Notes under the pieces: model-generated
The model's database searches: none
What the model saw: the letters and a program-made list of their open reading frames with translations, nothing else
What the model was told of the DNA's origin: nothing
NCBI GenBank assembly: GCA_964390695.1
Contig: CAYMKI010000023.1
Coordinates: forward strand, 1 to 30,174
DNA length: 30,174 nucleotides
Source of the DNA: CAWACC01 sp964390695
GTDB lineage: Bacteria; Chlamydiota; Chlamydiia; Chlamydiales; Parachlamydiaceae
Direction: 5' to 3'
Shown here: in pieces, positions 1-8,800 of the stretch
Layout of the letters: every line of letters starts with the position of its first letter
Numbering within the stretch: position 1 is the first letter of the stretch
Translations under genes and position numbers: made by a program

Positions 1-42
1 TCGCCAACCTCTGCCGTCTTTTCTTTTATAGATGGATGCCAT
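1..42 (-). CDS. Integrase (tyrosine recombinase) N-terminus, partial
   Basis: Only the first 14 codons are in the window, reading M-A-S-I-Y-K-R-K-D-G-R-G-W-R, and the gene runs off the left edge. This opening is typical of phage-type tyrosine recombinases, whose N-terminal arm-binding domain often starts with a short MAxIxKRxxGxW motif. A purine-rich ribosome site (AAAGAGG) lies just upstream on the minus strand. The start is 152 bases past the 3' end of a tRNA-Thr gene in the same orientation, the usual arrangement for an integrase next to its tRNA attachment site. Catalytic residues are outside the window, so the family call rests on the opening and the context. Confidence 0.6.
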   Translation of the reverse strand, partial: MASIYKRKDGRGWR

Positions 43-106
43 CTTAAACCTCTTTCATATTTTATGGTTTAAGCGGCTGGTTGGTGCTGGTAAGTTAGTT
101 TTTCAC

Positions 107-124
107 TGCACCGTTTTTGCACCG
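107..124. repeat. Two TGCACCG direct repeats, 11-base period
   Basis: The heptamer TGCACCG occurs at 107-113 and 118-124, one helical turn apart, between the integrase start and the tRNA-Thr 3' end. Paired, helically phased repeats here could be arm-type integrase or excisionase sites, or an operator for the integrase gene. That role is inferred from position only. Confidence 0.4.
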
Positions 125-194
125 CTGAACAATATTTTAATTTGAACTCAGTATTGATTCAAGTTAAATCGTGCTCAAACTGATGTGTAAAGAT

Positions 195-267
195 TGCCCA
201 AAGCCGGAGTCGAACCGACGACCTTCGCATTACGAATGCGCTGCTCTACCAACTGAGCTATTTAGGC
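195..267 (-). tRNA. tRNA-Thr (anticodon CGT)
   Basis: A 73-base cloverleaf can be folded on the minus strand. The acceptor stem GCCTAAA pairs with TTTGGGC (one G-T pair), the D stem is GCTC/GAGC, the anticodon loop is TTCGTAA and the T arm carries TTCGACT. Anticodon CGT reads the threonine codon ACG. The anticodon arm matches the Escherichia coli thrW type as I remember it, including the 27-43 mismatch. No CCA is encoded, and the discriminator base is A. Its 3' end faces the integrase start, so it is a plausible attachment site. Confidence 0.95.
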
Positions 268-273
268 ACAGGA

Positions 274-279
274 ATTATA
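274..279 (-). promoter_or_regulatory. Candidate -10 box for tRNA-Thr
   Basis: On the minus strand a perfect TATAAT lies 6 bases before the first base of the mature tRNA. A TTACAC hexamer about 19 bases further upstream could be a weak -35 box. The short distance to the tRNA would give little or no leader. Confidence 0.45.
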
Positions 280-502
280 TAGTCAAACTAAGTGTAAAGT
301 GTAACCCATCGCGCATTTTATTTCATCAGATAAAATTCGCCGATAAATTCCCTTCGCTTGCTTTGTCAAATTTTGAGCATAGCCCTAAAATCCATGCTCA
401 TGCCATCTGAGTATTGTGCAATAAAAACCCTTGCTATATATGCCAAAATAAGATAAATTCACCAAACCCATTATAAAAAACATCTATTAAGGAAAATATA
501 AT

Positions 503-760
503 ATGGCACCTTTAACAAGTTTAGGTTTATTCATAAGTTATGAATGTATAATTTACAGCTTCAAACGCTTAGAGGATAAAAAAATCTACGCTATCCAAAA
601 ACAACTTTCTGCCAAAGCAAGCCCGGTACGCGTGGGCACCCAAACATTATCGCCAGAGGATGCACAGAAGCTCCTCAACCACAGCCAACACACCTCCAAC
701 TTTTTGAAGAAAATAAGCCTCACACAAATAGCTCTTGAACAACTGAAGTCTTCCAAATAA
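503..760 (+). CDS. Small hypothetical protein, 85 aa
   Basis: I do not recognise this protein. The ATG is preceded by AAGGA at 490-494, a good ribosome site, which supports a real gene although the frame is short. The product is basic with a hydrophobic N-terminal stretch (residues 1-20, including LTSLGLFISYECIIYSF) and a polar helical remainder. No catalytic motif is visible. It lies upstream of the PBP2 gene on the same strand, about 150 bases away. It could be a small secreted or membrane-associated protein, or a chance frame. Confidence 0.5.
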   Translation: MAPLTSLGLFISYECIIYSFKRLEDKKIYAIQKQLSAKASPVRVGTQTLSPEDAQKLLNHSQHTSNFLKKISLTQIALEQLKSSK

Positions 761-908
761 GCTAAATGTCTTTCTACAGGTCTATTTTCACCACAATAGC
801 GATCCTTTCATGTCCCTCATCGAAATACATGAAAGGATTTTTGCGAAAATGGTAGCGGGAATTCCTCTCTTCGAATAAGGTATAGGGTAAGGTATTTTTT
901 TTCCCATC

Positions 909-3900
909 ATGTCCGGAGAGCGCTACAACCAAAATATATCCCTTAAAGCCAATAGGGTGCTGAATTTGATCTTGATGGCGTTCGTCTTGATCCTGCTGAG
1001 AATCTGGCACCTGGCTTTTATCCAATACGACAAGAAAGTCGAAGAATCCCAAAAGCCGCAACGCCGCACCGTCATGATTCCCTCCAAACGCGGAACCATC
1101 CGCGACCGCTTCAACATGCCCTTGGCCATCAATACCATCAAGTACAACGCAGCTATTCTCTACTCGCACCTGCGCCAAATCCCTTCGGTAAAATGGGAAT
1201 TCGATGCCAACGGAAAAAAGGTAAAAAAATATAAACGCAAAGAATACATCGCTTCGCTTTCCAAAATATTAGGGGAAGAACTAGACCTTTCGGCCGAAAG
1301 AATTGAAGACCTGATCCATTCAAAAGCCGCCCTGTATTACAACATACCTTTTGTAATCAAAGAAGATCTAGATGAACGCCAATACTACCGATTAAAGATG
1401 CTGGAGAAAGACTGGGTAGGCCTGCAAACCCAAATAGCCTCCAAGCGCCGATATCCACAAGGGAGATCCGCCAGCGATATCTTAGGCTACATGGGCGCGA
1501 TCAACCGTGAAGAATACGAGGAAGTGCTGCAGGAAATCAGCTGCCTCAAAACTTACCTTAAAGAAAACGAAGAGGGATTGGTCGAAAACTACCCCATAGG
1601 CATCGAGAATGAAGAACAGGCGCGGGAGCGCCTGAAAAAGCTCAAAGGATTTGCCTACGGAATCAATGACTATATCGGCAAATCCGGCACAGAAGGGCGC
1701 TTTGAACAAGAACTGAGGGGCTGCCATGGCAAAAAAAACTACTATGCCGACGCCAAAGGCAACTATTTGAAGGAATTGCCGGGGTCACGCCCTCCTTTGT
1801 CCGGACAGAGGCTGCTTCTGACCCTTTCGATAGAACTGCAAGAATATTGTGAAAAGCTGCTAGCTCAAAATGAAAGGATACGCCAAGCAAGGCTGTCGGT
1901 GATCGAAGGCGTAGATGCCGTCAAACAAGCCCTTTTGGCTTTAAGACAGCCGTGGATAAAAGGGGGTGCGGTGTTAGCCATGGATCCCAAAACGGGAGAG
2001 GTCTTAGCCATGGCATCGTATCCGCGCTTCGATCCCAACGATTTTGTGGTCACGCAAGACCCTATATTAAAAAAGCAACGCCTGTCCAACATAGGCCGAT
2101 GGTTTGAAAGTGAATCCTATATCGCAGAGATCTGGGACCAAAAACGCCCTCTTGAGCGGGAATTTTACAATGATGAAAACCAAACATTCTATGATGAAGG
2201 CAAGTGGCTGACCTGGGACTTTTATCTAGAGCGCATCCTGCCGGCTTCGCATGAGGTCATCCAAAAGTTAAAGCTCATGGGAACGGTACAAGAAGCTATC
2301 CACTTACAAGCCGCCGTGGAAAAACTGGTTGCCACCACTGCGCATGCGAATCTATCCGATTTATTGTCGGTGATTTTCCACGAAGAACAGCCTACTTCGA
2401 AAGGCTCGAAAGCGCTAAAAGCCGAAACCAAGTCAGCCATCGAAAAAAAGCTTCAAATGCATAAGCATGCGCTGCAGCCCCTGATCAAAAAATTAGAAGT
2501 CTATTTTAATTCCCTCACCCTCAGCTATAATAAAGTTCTTTTAGTCGATTTATGCCAATTGGCTGTAAACAAAGACCTGTTTTCCCCCGAATTGCTCTCA
2601 AAAGTGGGATCGCAAAGCTTGCATTTGTATCGCCAAGCCAGTTCTGCCAAGACGGTGCTGATGGCTGAAATCAAACCCGTTTTGCGTGAGATCTTCCATG
2701 AGCATTCCTTTAAGGTCTGGAGGCAGCAGAATGAAAAAGATTTTTTGAAGCAAAAACGGGAAGAAGAAAAACAACAAAAATTTTATGCTAAACCCTATAT
2801 AGACTATCTTGACGCGGAAGAAAATAGACAATTTGACCTCTTCTGGCAGGAGAACGCCTTGTCCATTGCTTTGTTATTTCTAAGAGGGAAGTATGAAGGC
2901 GATGCCAGCCTCAATCCTTATCGCGACTATTTCCAAAGCCTTCATACGGAAATAGCCTCCGGAGCCCATTCGCAGGCATCGTGGATAGCAGCCTATCACA
3001 CCCTGCAAAAAGCCGTCGAAGGCTTAGATACGCCCACGGCCATTGATTATCTTAAAACTCTGAGAGGGTACTCACAATTGAACCGTCCTCTCTATGGTCA
3101 ATACCGCATGCTGCGCAAAGATAACGGCAAGCACTATGAAAAGCATCTGGCCGCCGCCTTCTATCCAGTCAACGGCTATGGATATGGACGCTCACAAGTG
3201 TATCGTCAGGCAGCGCAACAAGGCTCAATTTTTAAGCTGATCCCGGCCTATGCTGCCTTGAAAAAGAAATACGACAGCTTGCCACCCGGCACAGCCACCG
3301 ATACGAATTTGAATCCTTTGAGCATGACCGACCAGGTGTTTAAAATCGGCAAAGAACCTTACGTAGGTTATCTGGAGAACGGTCAACCTTTACCTAAAAA
3401 ATACAAAGGCGGCAGGCTGCCGCGCAGTGGATCCAGTCATATCGGAAAGCTCGAAATCATCAAAGCCATCGACACTTCCAGCAATCCCTATTTTTCGCTG
3501 CTTGCAGGCGATTACTTAACTCCGGAAGAGCTAATTCAAACCTCGCAGCAATTTTCTTTTGGTGTGAGGACAGGCATTGATCTGCCCGGAGAAATTGCAG
3601 GCAAGCTGCCTCAAGATTTGCTGACTAATAAGACCGGCTTATATGCCTTTGCCATTGGACAGCATAGCCTCGTCGTGACTCCCTTGCAGACAGGGGTCAT
3701 GCTTTCGGCCTTAGCTAATGGGGGAGAAGTATTGAAGCCCCAGATCATTAAATCCTTGGTTGGCAAGCCCATGAGTTTCGAAAACCGCCCTCTCGAGTCA
3801 GCTCCAAAAAAAGTCCAGCGTTTGGATGATCAGCAAGACATTTATATGTACACCTTCCCGAAGGCTGTACAAAAGGTTGTCTTTTTACCAGAGGTTATCC

Positions 3901-4301
3901 GAAGAATTCTATTGGAAGGCATGAGGAGGGTTGTTATCAGGACGCAAAAGGATGGCCTAGCGAGCCTCTCGCGCTTTTATCGAGATTACCCCGAGGCCAT
4001 CAGCGACTATATCGACCTCAAACACGATTTGGTAGGAAAGACCAGTACCGCCGAATCGATGGAGCATATTGACTTAGACCTTGAGAATGGCACCAATATG
4101 TATAAACATGTATGGTTTGGGGGCATAGCCTTTGCACCTGAAAGCGAGCATACCTTTGTGGCCAAAGATGCCTCCGGAAATCCCGAACTGGTGGTTGTGG
4201 TGTACCTTAAATTCGGAGTGTATGGCAAAGAAGCCGCCCCTATGGCGGCACAAGTGGTCAGCAAATGGCGCGCGATTAAAGCGGCAAGGCTAGGTGGGTA
4301 A
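909..4301 (+). CDS. pbp2: Penicillin-binding protein 2, long chlamydial type
   Basis: Class B penicillin-binding protein, a transpeptidase that crosslinks peptidoglycan at the inner membrane. One membrane segment lies at about residues 15-37, then the dimerisation region, then the transpeptidase domain starting with GGAVLAMDPKTGEVLAMAS near residue 352. The active-site serine is in SIFK (S773, K776), the second motif is SSN (857-859) and the third is KTST (1044-1047) instead of the usual KTGT. About 360 residues with no counterpart in E. coli PBP2 (some 630 residues) separate the domain start from SxxK. Chlamydial PBP2 proteins are known to be unusually long. The ATG has only a weak, distant AAGG upstream. 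The 3' end overlaps the convergent gene by 12 bases. Confidence 0.93.
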   Translation: MSGERYNQNISLKANRVLNLILMAFVLILLRIWHLAFIQYDKKVEESQKPQRRTVMIPSKRGTIRDRFNMPLAINTIKYNAAILYSHLRQIPSVKWEFDANGKKVKKYKRKEYIASLSKILGEELDLSAERIEDLIHSKAALYYNIPFVIKEDLDERQYYRLKMLEKDWVGLQTQIASKRRYPQGRSASDILGYMGAINREEYEEVLQEISCLKTYLKENEEGLVENYPIGIENEEQARERLKKLKGFAYGINDYIGKSGTEGRFEQELRGCHGKKNYYADAKGNYLKELPGSRPPLSGQRLLLTLSIELQEYCEKLLAQNERIRQARLSVIEGVDAVKQALLALRQPWIKGGAVLAMDPKTGEVLAMASYPRFDPNDFVVTQDPILKKQRLSNIGRWFESESYIAEIWDQKRPLEREFYNDENQTFYDEGKWLTWDFYLERILPASHEVIQKLKLMGTVQEAIHLQAAVEKLVATTAHANLSDLLSVIFHEEQPTSKGSKALKAETKSAIEKKLQMHKHALQPLIKKLEVYFNSLTLSYNKVLLVDLCQLAVNKDLFSPELLSKVGSQSLHLYRQASSAKTVLMAEIKPVLREIFHEHSFKVWRQQNEKDFLKQKREEEKQQKFYAKPYIDYLDAEENRQFDLFWQENALSIALLFLRGKYEGDASLNPYRDYFQSLHTEIASGAHSQASWIAAYHTLQKAVEGLDTPTAIDYLKTLRGYSQLNRPLYGQYRMLRKDNGKHYEKHLAAAFYPVNGYGYGRSQVYRQAAQQGSIFKLIPAYAALKKKYDSLPPGTATDTNLNPLSMTDQVFKIGKEPYVGYLENGQPLPKKYKGGRLPRSGSSHIGKLEIIKAIDTSSNPYFSLLAGDYLTPEELIQTSQQFSFGVRTGIDLPGEIAGKLPQDLLTNKTGLYAFAIGQHSLVVTPLQTGVMLSALANGGEVLKPQIIKSLVGKPMSFENRPLESAPKKVQRLDDQQDIYMYTFPKAVQKVVFLPEVIRRILLEGMRRVVIRTQKDGLASLSRFYRDYPEAISDYIDLKHDLVGKTSTAESMEHIDLDLENGTNMYKHVWFGGIAFAPESEHTFVAKDASGNPELVVVVYLKFGVYGKEAAPMAAQVVSKWRAIKAARLGG

Positions 4302-5186
4302 GGTATCGGGTATAGGCCTAAAAGAAGCCTCGCCAGTATCTTTTCTCGTCCAACTGACATGTCGCGTATCTGCCAGCCTTAAATTAGATTCGCTGACATA
4401 CATTCTGACCCTATTACAATAGTCGTTATACAGCAGGTTCCACGTATTTTGGATCGTGCCGGGTTTATAGAACTGTTGTGCATGTTCTGTGGGTATTTGT
4501 TCCGGGTATACATATTTGACATCATCACCACTTTGCTGGGAATTCAACGCACTCCGCAGATAGTGATAAACTTGCGTGACATAAAAGAAAGTGCGATACT
4601 GATAAGAATCTTGGCGGGTGAGAGCTCTTGCGTAGGTACAAAAAGATTTTTGTACGATAAATCTAGGCAGGTCTTCCAAGGTCAAAACGCTGATGGCGTA
4701 AGCTATTTTCATCAGCCGATCAGCTGCATCTAGGACGGCTTTTTGATTCCAAGTATCAATCGGATTAGCTTTTATGGCTTCAGAAAACTTTTCGCGATAT
4801 TTATCCCAATACAAGGAGATTAACAGGCTGATTTCAGGATTGACAGGGCTTAATCCGCGAATATCCTCCGGCTTAGCATCTGGATGCAATTTGAGTTCTG
4901 ACCTGGCAAAAGCCATCGCTTCTTGATATACTTTCGAATTAAGATCAAAAATACCCCCAACTAGGCCCTCATACAAATTATTTACTTGGTTGTGCATGGA
5001 AGTGCCCATGCTAAATAGGCTTTCGGAAAAACCTTGAGCTGCGTTTAGCATTAAAGTCTGTATTCCTAAACGGTTGACATTCTCCTGACGTTCATTATTT
5101 TTATTCGTATCTAATGTATCTGTAAGTTGAGAGTTCGATTCCACAACTTGTGACATATACCCATTAGCACATTGTGTAGGATCCAT
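4290..5186 (-). CDS. Hypothetical protein, 298 aa
   Basis: No family is recognised. The start is well supported: AAAGGA precedes the ATG by six bases (minus strand). The protein is mostly helical and polar, with a Q/N/D-rich first 35 residues, a region with FSESLFSMGTSMHNQ near residues 53-67, and aromatic-rich stretches (YQYRTFFYVTQVYHYLRSAL) near 195-215. No clear membrane segment or signal peptide is visible. It converges with PBP2 and shares its last 12 bases with it. A disordered start on a soluble helical protein is compatible with a secreted effector, but nothing visible proves this. Confidence 0.8.
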   Translation of the reverse strand: MDPTQCANGYMSQVVESNSQLTDTLDTNKNNERQENVNRLGIQTLMLNAAQGFSESLFSMGTSMHNQVNNLYEGLVGGIFDLNSKVYQEAMAFARSELKLHPDAKPEDIRGLSPVNPEISLLISLYWDKYREKFSEAIKANPIDTWNQKAVLDAADRLMKIAYAISVLTLEDLPRFIVQKSFCTYARALTRQDSYQYRTFFYVTQVYHYLRSALNSQQSGDDVKYVYPEQIPTEHAQQFYKPGTIQNTWNLLYNDYCNRVRMYVSESNLRLADTRHVSWTRKDTGEASFRPIPDTLPT

Positions 5187-5616
5187 GACTATTCCTTTGT
5201 GTAAAGTTTAATTTTCTGAATAAAACAGTGACTATTCAGCAAACCTATAATACATGATGGCATAAACAGATACTATGAAAATATTTTTATTTATGTTTTA
5301 AAATTTAGTATACTCATTAAACTATGTGGTTCAACACGTTACATGCTACATCACAATGATATATAGTTTGGCAATACATAATACAACCATTTAAAATAAC
5401 ATAAATATATTAATTATTATATAATTATAGGCATACAGGTAAATTATTTTTTAAATTAAAAGTAACTATTAAACAATGAGTACAAGACAGAGAATAAAGG
5501 CTAAAAGATTGATATCTATAATATTGCTTCAAGTTCAACACAGAGAGCACGGAGGCGCTGAGGCACGGAGTTAACGAACAGCATGATTAATAAGGCTTTG
5601 ACAAGAAGCCAAAACA

Positions 5617-5645
5617 TAAAATTGTGCGCGAAGCGCACAATTTTA
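5617..5645. repeat. Perfect 13-bp hairpin with GAA loop
   Basis: TAAAATTGTGCGC (5617-5629) is followed by the 3-base loop GAA and its exact reverse complement (5633-5645). The apex reads GCGAAGC, a sequence known to form an unusually stable DNA mini-hairpin. It lies inside the repeat element at 5528-5711. Confidence 0.85.
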
Positions 5646-5651
5646 GCACTG

Positions 5652-5678
5652 TCAGTCAAACCCGTCGGATTTGACTGA
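5652..5678. repeat. Second hairpin in the repeat element
   Basis: TCAGTCAAA (5652-5660) pairs with TTTGACTGA (5670-5678). After one C-A mismatch, two more C-G pairs enclose the loop GTC. It sits seven bases beyond the 13-bp hairpin. Confidence 0.75.
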
Positions 5679-5831
5679 AACCTCTGAACCTCAGTAACTC
5701 TGCGTTTGAAATAGAAAACGATGATCCATGTTATTTCCCGCTAGGAGGAACAGAAAGCAACTGCCTCGTTCTGTGAAGTACTTATTTGCGTGACGACCCA
5801 AAAAAGTGCATTTTTTTATTTAGGTGGAATT

Positions 5832-8800
5832 ATGAATAATTTAAATACTCCAGGGTTTAGTAAATATCAAGAAGAAATTAAATTAAATACACTTGAAAAT
5901 AAAATCAAAGAGATCAAATCCTCCAGAATTGGAGAAGTAGCCACTGAAGTTTTAAAGCAAAACCTAGAAAACGCCAAATCACACGCACAAATTATTCTTT
6001 GTTTGCATGAACTGTTAATGCAATCGGAAAAAATGGGGAAAGGCCGAGATGCTACCATACAAAAAGTCTCTCTGAAGATTCTAGAGGAAGACAGCCTTAA
6101 ATTGTTGGATAAAATCTTGAGTTCAGATGATGATATTAGTCTGAGGCTTAAAGACATAGCACAACATAAATTCACAACCCCAGAGCAGCAATGCCGCCAA
6201 TTGCGCGACATGCAGCTATACTTGACCCTGATCAGCTGCAAAAGTGAAGATGTAGACACAGCACTTACGCCAGAGGAAAAGAAAAAGCTGGAGGGATTGG
6301 TCAGAGGCGTGCGAGCAGCACTCGAGCAATTTACCCAGGCCACAGCCCCGCCATGGACTACGCACCTTGACAAGCTGGAAGTGCTGATCAAACAGGAGTT
6401 GCCCAAAGATGCTATTATTGCTCCAGAGGATTCTCTATTGAAGGTTCAGCAGGGACCGGAGATAGATCCAAGGACCTTTGCTTCCATACTGCTAGAAAGC
6501 ATGATTAAAGGCTCGAAGGAATTAGAAGGCAACGTCCAGTCCAAAGTCATAGGGTATCTTCACGCATATTTAGAAAGTAAGCAAGCGAAGTACAGCGGCA
6601 TCGAAGCCTTTCCTGGCCTCCTTCGCATGTTTCGGGATGCGGACAAACTATGCCTAGCCTGCGATGGCTTGAGTGAGAACATTTCATCAGAGTATAGCTA
6701 TCTGAAATTTCCCAAGTATTTGGAAAAGTTCTCAAAAGCCTTTAGCTCAAATATTCTGGCGCTGCATCCCGGCGAAAAAACTCTGGTACCTATCGGTTGG
6801 ACAGGCAGGTATAGCGGGCATGCCATGGAGATGGGGATAGAAATGTGTGCCGATCAATCGTATCGGGTATTTATATATAACCTTGGCGATGGGATCTCTG
6901 AGTTTCATCCTTCATTGGTAGAAAACGGCGCCCCCTTTTATCAACCCTTTGTGGAGATAGCGGGCGTGCAAAAGGAAAGATTGCTGCAGCCAAAGTTTGC
7001 TCAAGCCTTGCTTGAAATGCTCCTCATATCCGATCACCCCAGTAAAAATGGCGGAAGTACACATTATGGGCCTAAAGATATTTATAATTTGATCTTAAAA
7101 GGGTTAGGAGGAGAGCCTGCTCCCGTCAGTGGGGATAGGGATAAGTTCATGCCGCCGCAGTTTAGCGGAACGTGCACCTGGGCGTCCTTGAGTGCCGTAT
7201 TGCATACGCATTTGCCCTTGCCGATATACTACACTATCCTGACAGACATCTCTGTAGACAGCCTATGCGCTTATTATCATTCGGTAAAAAACACCCTCTC
7301 AACAAACATTGAATCAAGGCAGATGCTGCAACAAGCTATAAAAGCCTGCGCACAGACAGCTTTAGAAAGCCATGCAAACCAAGGGATAGATCTCAAGCGA
7401 GTACGTCAGATCTATGCCACACTGCAGGAACTGCAAACTGAATTAGACGCCGCCGAAGGACTGCATCTCTATGGAAAAATCGGTGAGGAGCAGCTGGCAT
7501 TCGAAGATCTCGAACCCTATCAGCGCAGGTATCTCAGCATTAACTCAGAGGAATTAAAACCGCCTATGAGTGATGAATCCGCCAAACTCCCAACAAAAGG
7601 ATCATCGCTAAACCCATTTTCTTTTGATTGGTTGGATGATCCTCAAAAAATGCTCAAACAGGTTGATTTTCTTGTCAAAGTTCTTCAAATTCGTATGACT
7701 ACGGAATATGCCGAAGAAGCAATAAGAATTTTGGAGACTTTTTTCAAGATGCAAGCTCAAGCGGGCAGGGAAAAAGTCTGGGAGCAAATCCCTGAAAGCC
7801 AGTTATCCGCATTGACCGTACAGTTGACTCTTCTGACGGAGCAGGTGATTCGAGCAGCGGAAAAGAAGCCTCAGAATATGCGCGAATATATCACATATGC
7901 GCACTATCTCTCGATGCTCGTTTATCAGCTTGCGCTTAGAAATCCCGAAAGCAAGGATATTGCACTTCAGATGGGGATGGATTTTACCGAATACCTCAAG
8001 TTCGGACATTCGTTTGAACAAGAAGGCGCTAAATTTTTTCAAGATATAGTGCTTTTCAATCCTGAAGAACGAGCGCTTTCACGTAGGATTTTAGAAACCG
8101 TCAAATCCTTACCGAATAAAGGTTACAGATTGATCATACATGAAGACGGCTCCACTTTAGAAAAGTACAATTACAACTCAGAATACCCCTATGTATATCC
8201 CGACATGCTCTACATCGACAATCTTCAAAGAAAAGACCCGACTCTCAAAGACAAACTCAAGAAAGTGCATCCGGAATTTCCAGAGTTAGAAAATGAACAA
8301 GACCTACGCATGGCTTTAGCGTTATCTGACTGGTACGGCAAAGTATTGCCTCCGGCTTTTTGTGCCCTGCGCCGCCAAGCGCAGATAATGTACTTTTTCA
8401 TGCAAAATAAAGCCTTCAAATATAGTGCAACAGGCAGCATAGCCACAGAAGTCGTCAAAGAGCCCAATGGCTCATACAGACTTAAGTATAAATCAAAACC
8501 TAACCAGCTGAAGTCAAAAAAACGGGATTTTATTTCGGAAGAAATCTTAGAAGATGTGCGAGATATACGAAACTGGCAATTGCTTCCGAAACAACTTATC
8601 TATAAGAAATTCAATGAGCTCTCCGATGAAGACTTTTCAGTAAGTCATGGCCGCGACGTCAATGCGCAAATCTATGATTCAGAAAGTGATGTCTTGTTAA
8701 ACGACTACAGGTGGGACAAGCATATGCAGCTCATCTTGACTCGCGGAGATTACAACGAGCAAAATCCCTTTTTGGAGCAGCAGGTTATCAAAACCATCGC

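Larger units (their letters stand above)
5528..5711. repeat. Palindromic 'CACAGAG' repeat element, copy 1
   Basis: The left end carries TTCAACACAGAGAGCACGGAGG. The right end, read on the opposite strand, carries the related TTCAAACGCAGAGTTACTGAGG, so the ends are imperfect inverted repeats. Between them sit two strong hairpins (listed separately). A related element with the same CACAGAG/TTGAACC ends is at 27744-27844. No transposase is encoded, so it resembles a non-autonomous mobile or REP-like element. Confidence 0.65.
5187..5831. other. AT-rich spacer holding a palindromic element
   Basis: This 645-base stretch lies between the divergent starts of the 298-aa protein and the giant protein. 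The part at about 5220-5520 is very AT-rich with no coding frame of note. The part at about 5528-5711 is the repeat element described separately. Promoters for both genes must lie here, but no pair of boxes stands out. Confidence 0.7.

Noticed and set aside
171..410. An open frame of 79 codons over the tRNA-Thr
   Set aside because: It runs through the tRNA on the opposite strand, has no ribosome site and its composition is not protein-like.
774..1178. A 134-codon minus-strand frame at the start of PBP2
   Set aside because: It overlaps the recognised PBP2 coding sequence and resembles no family; it is a shadow frame.
881..4316. Similar strings (AAGGTAT, GGGTATAGG) just before and just after the PBP2 gene
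   Set aside because: They are short and low in complexity; I cannot show that they are a true flanking repeat such as a target duplication.
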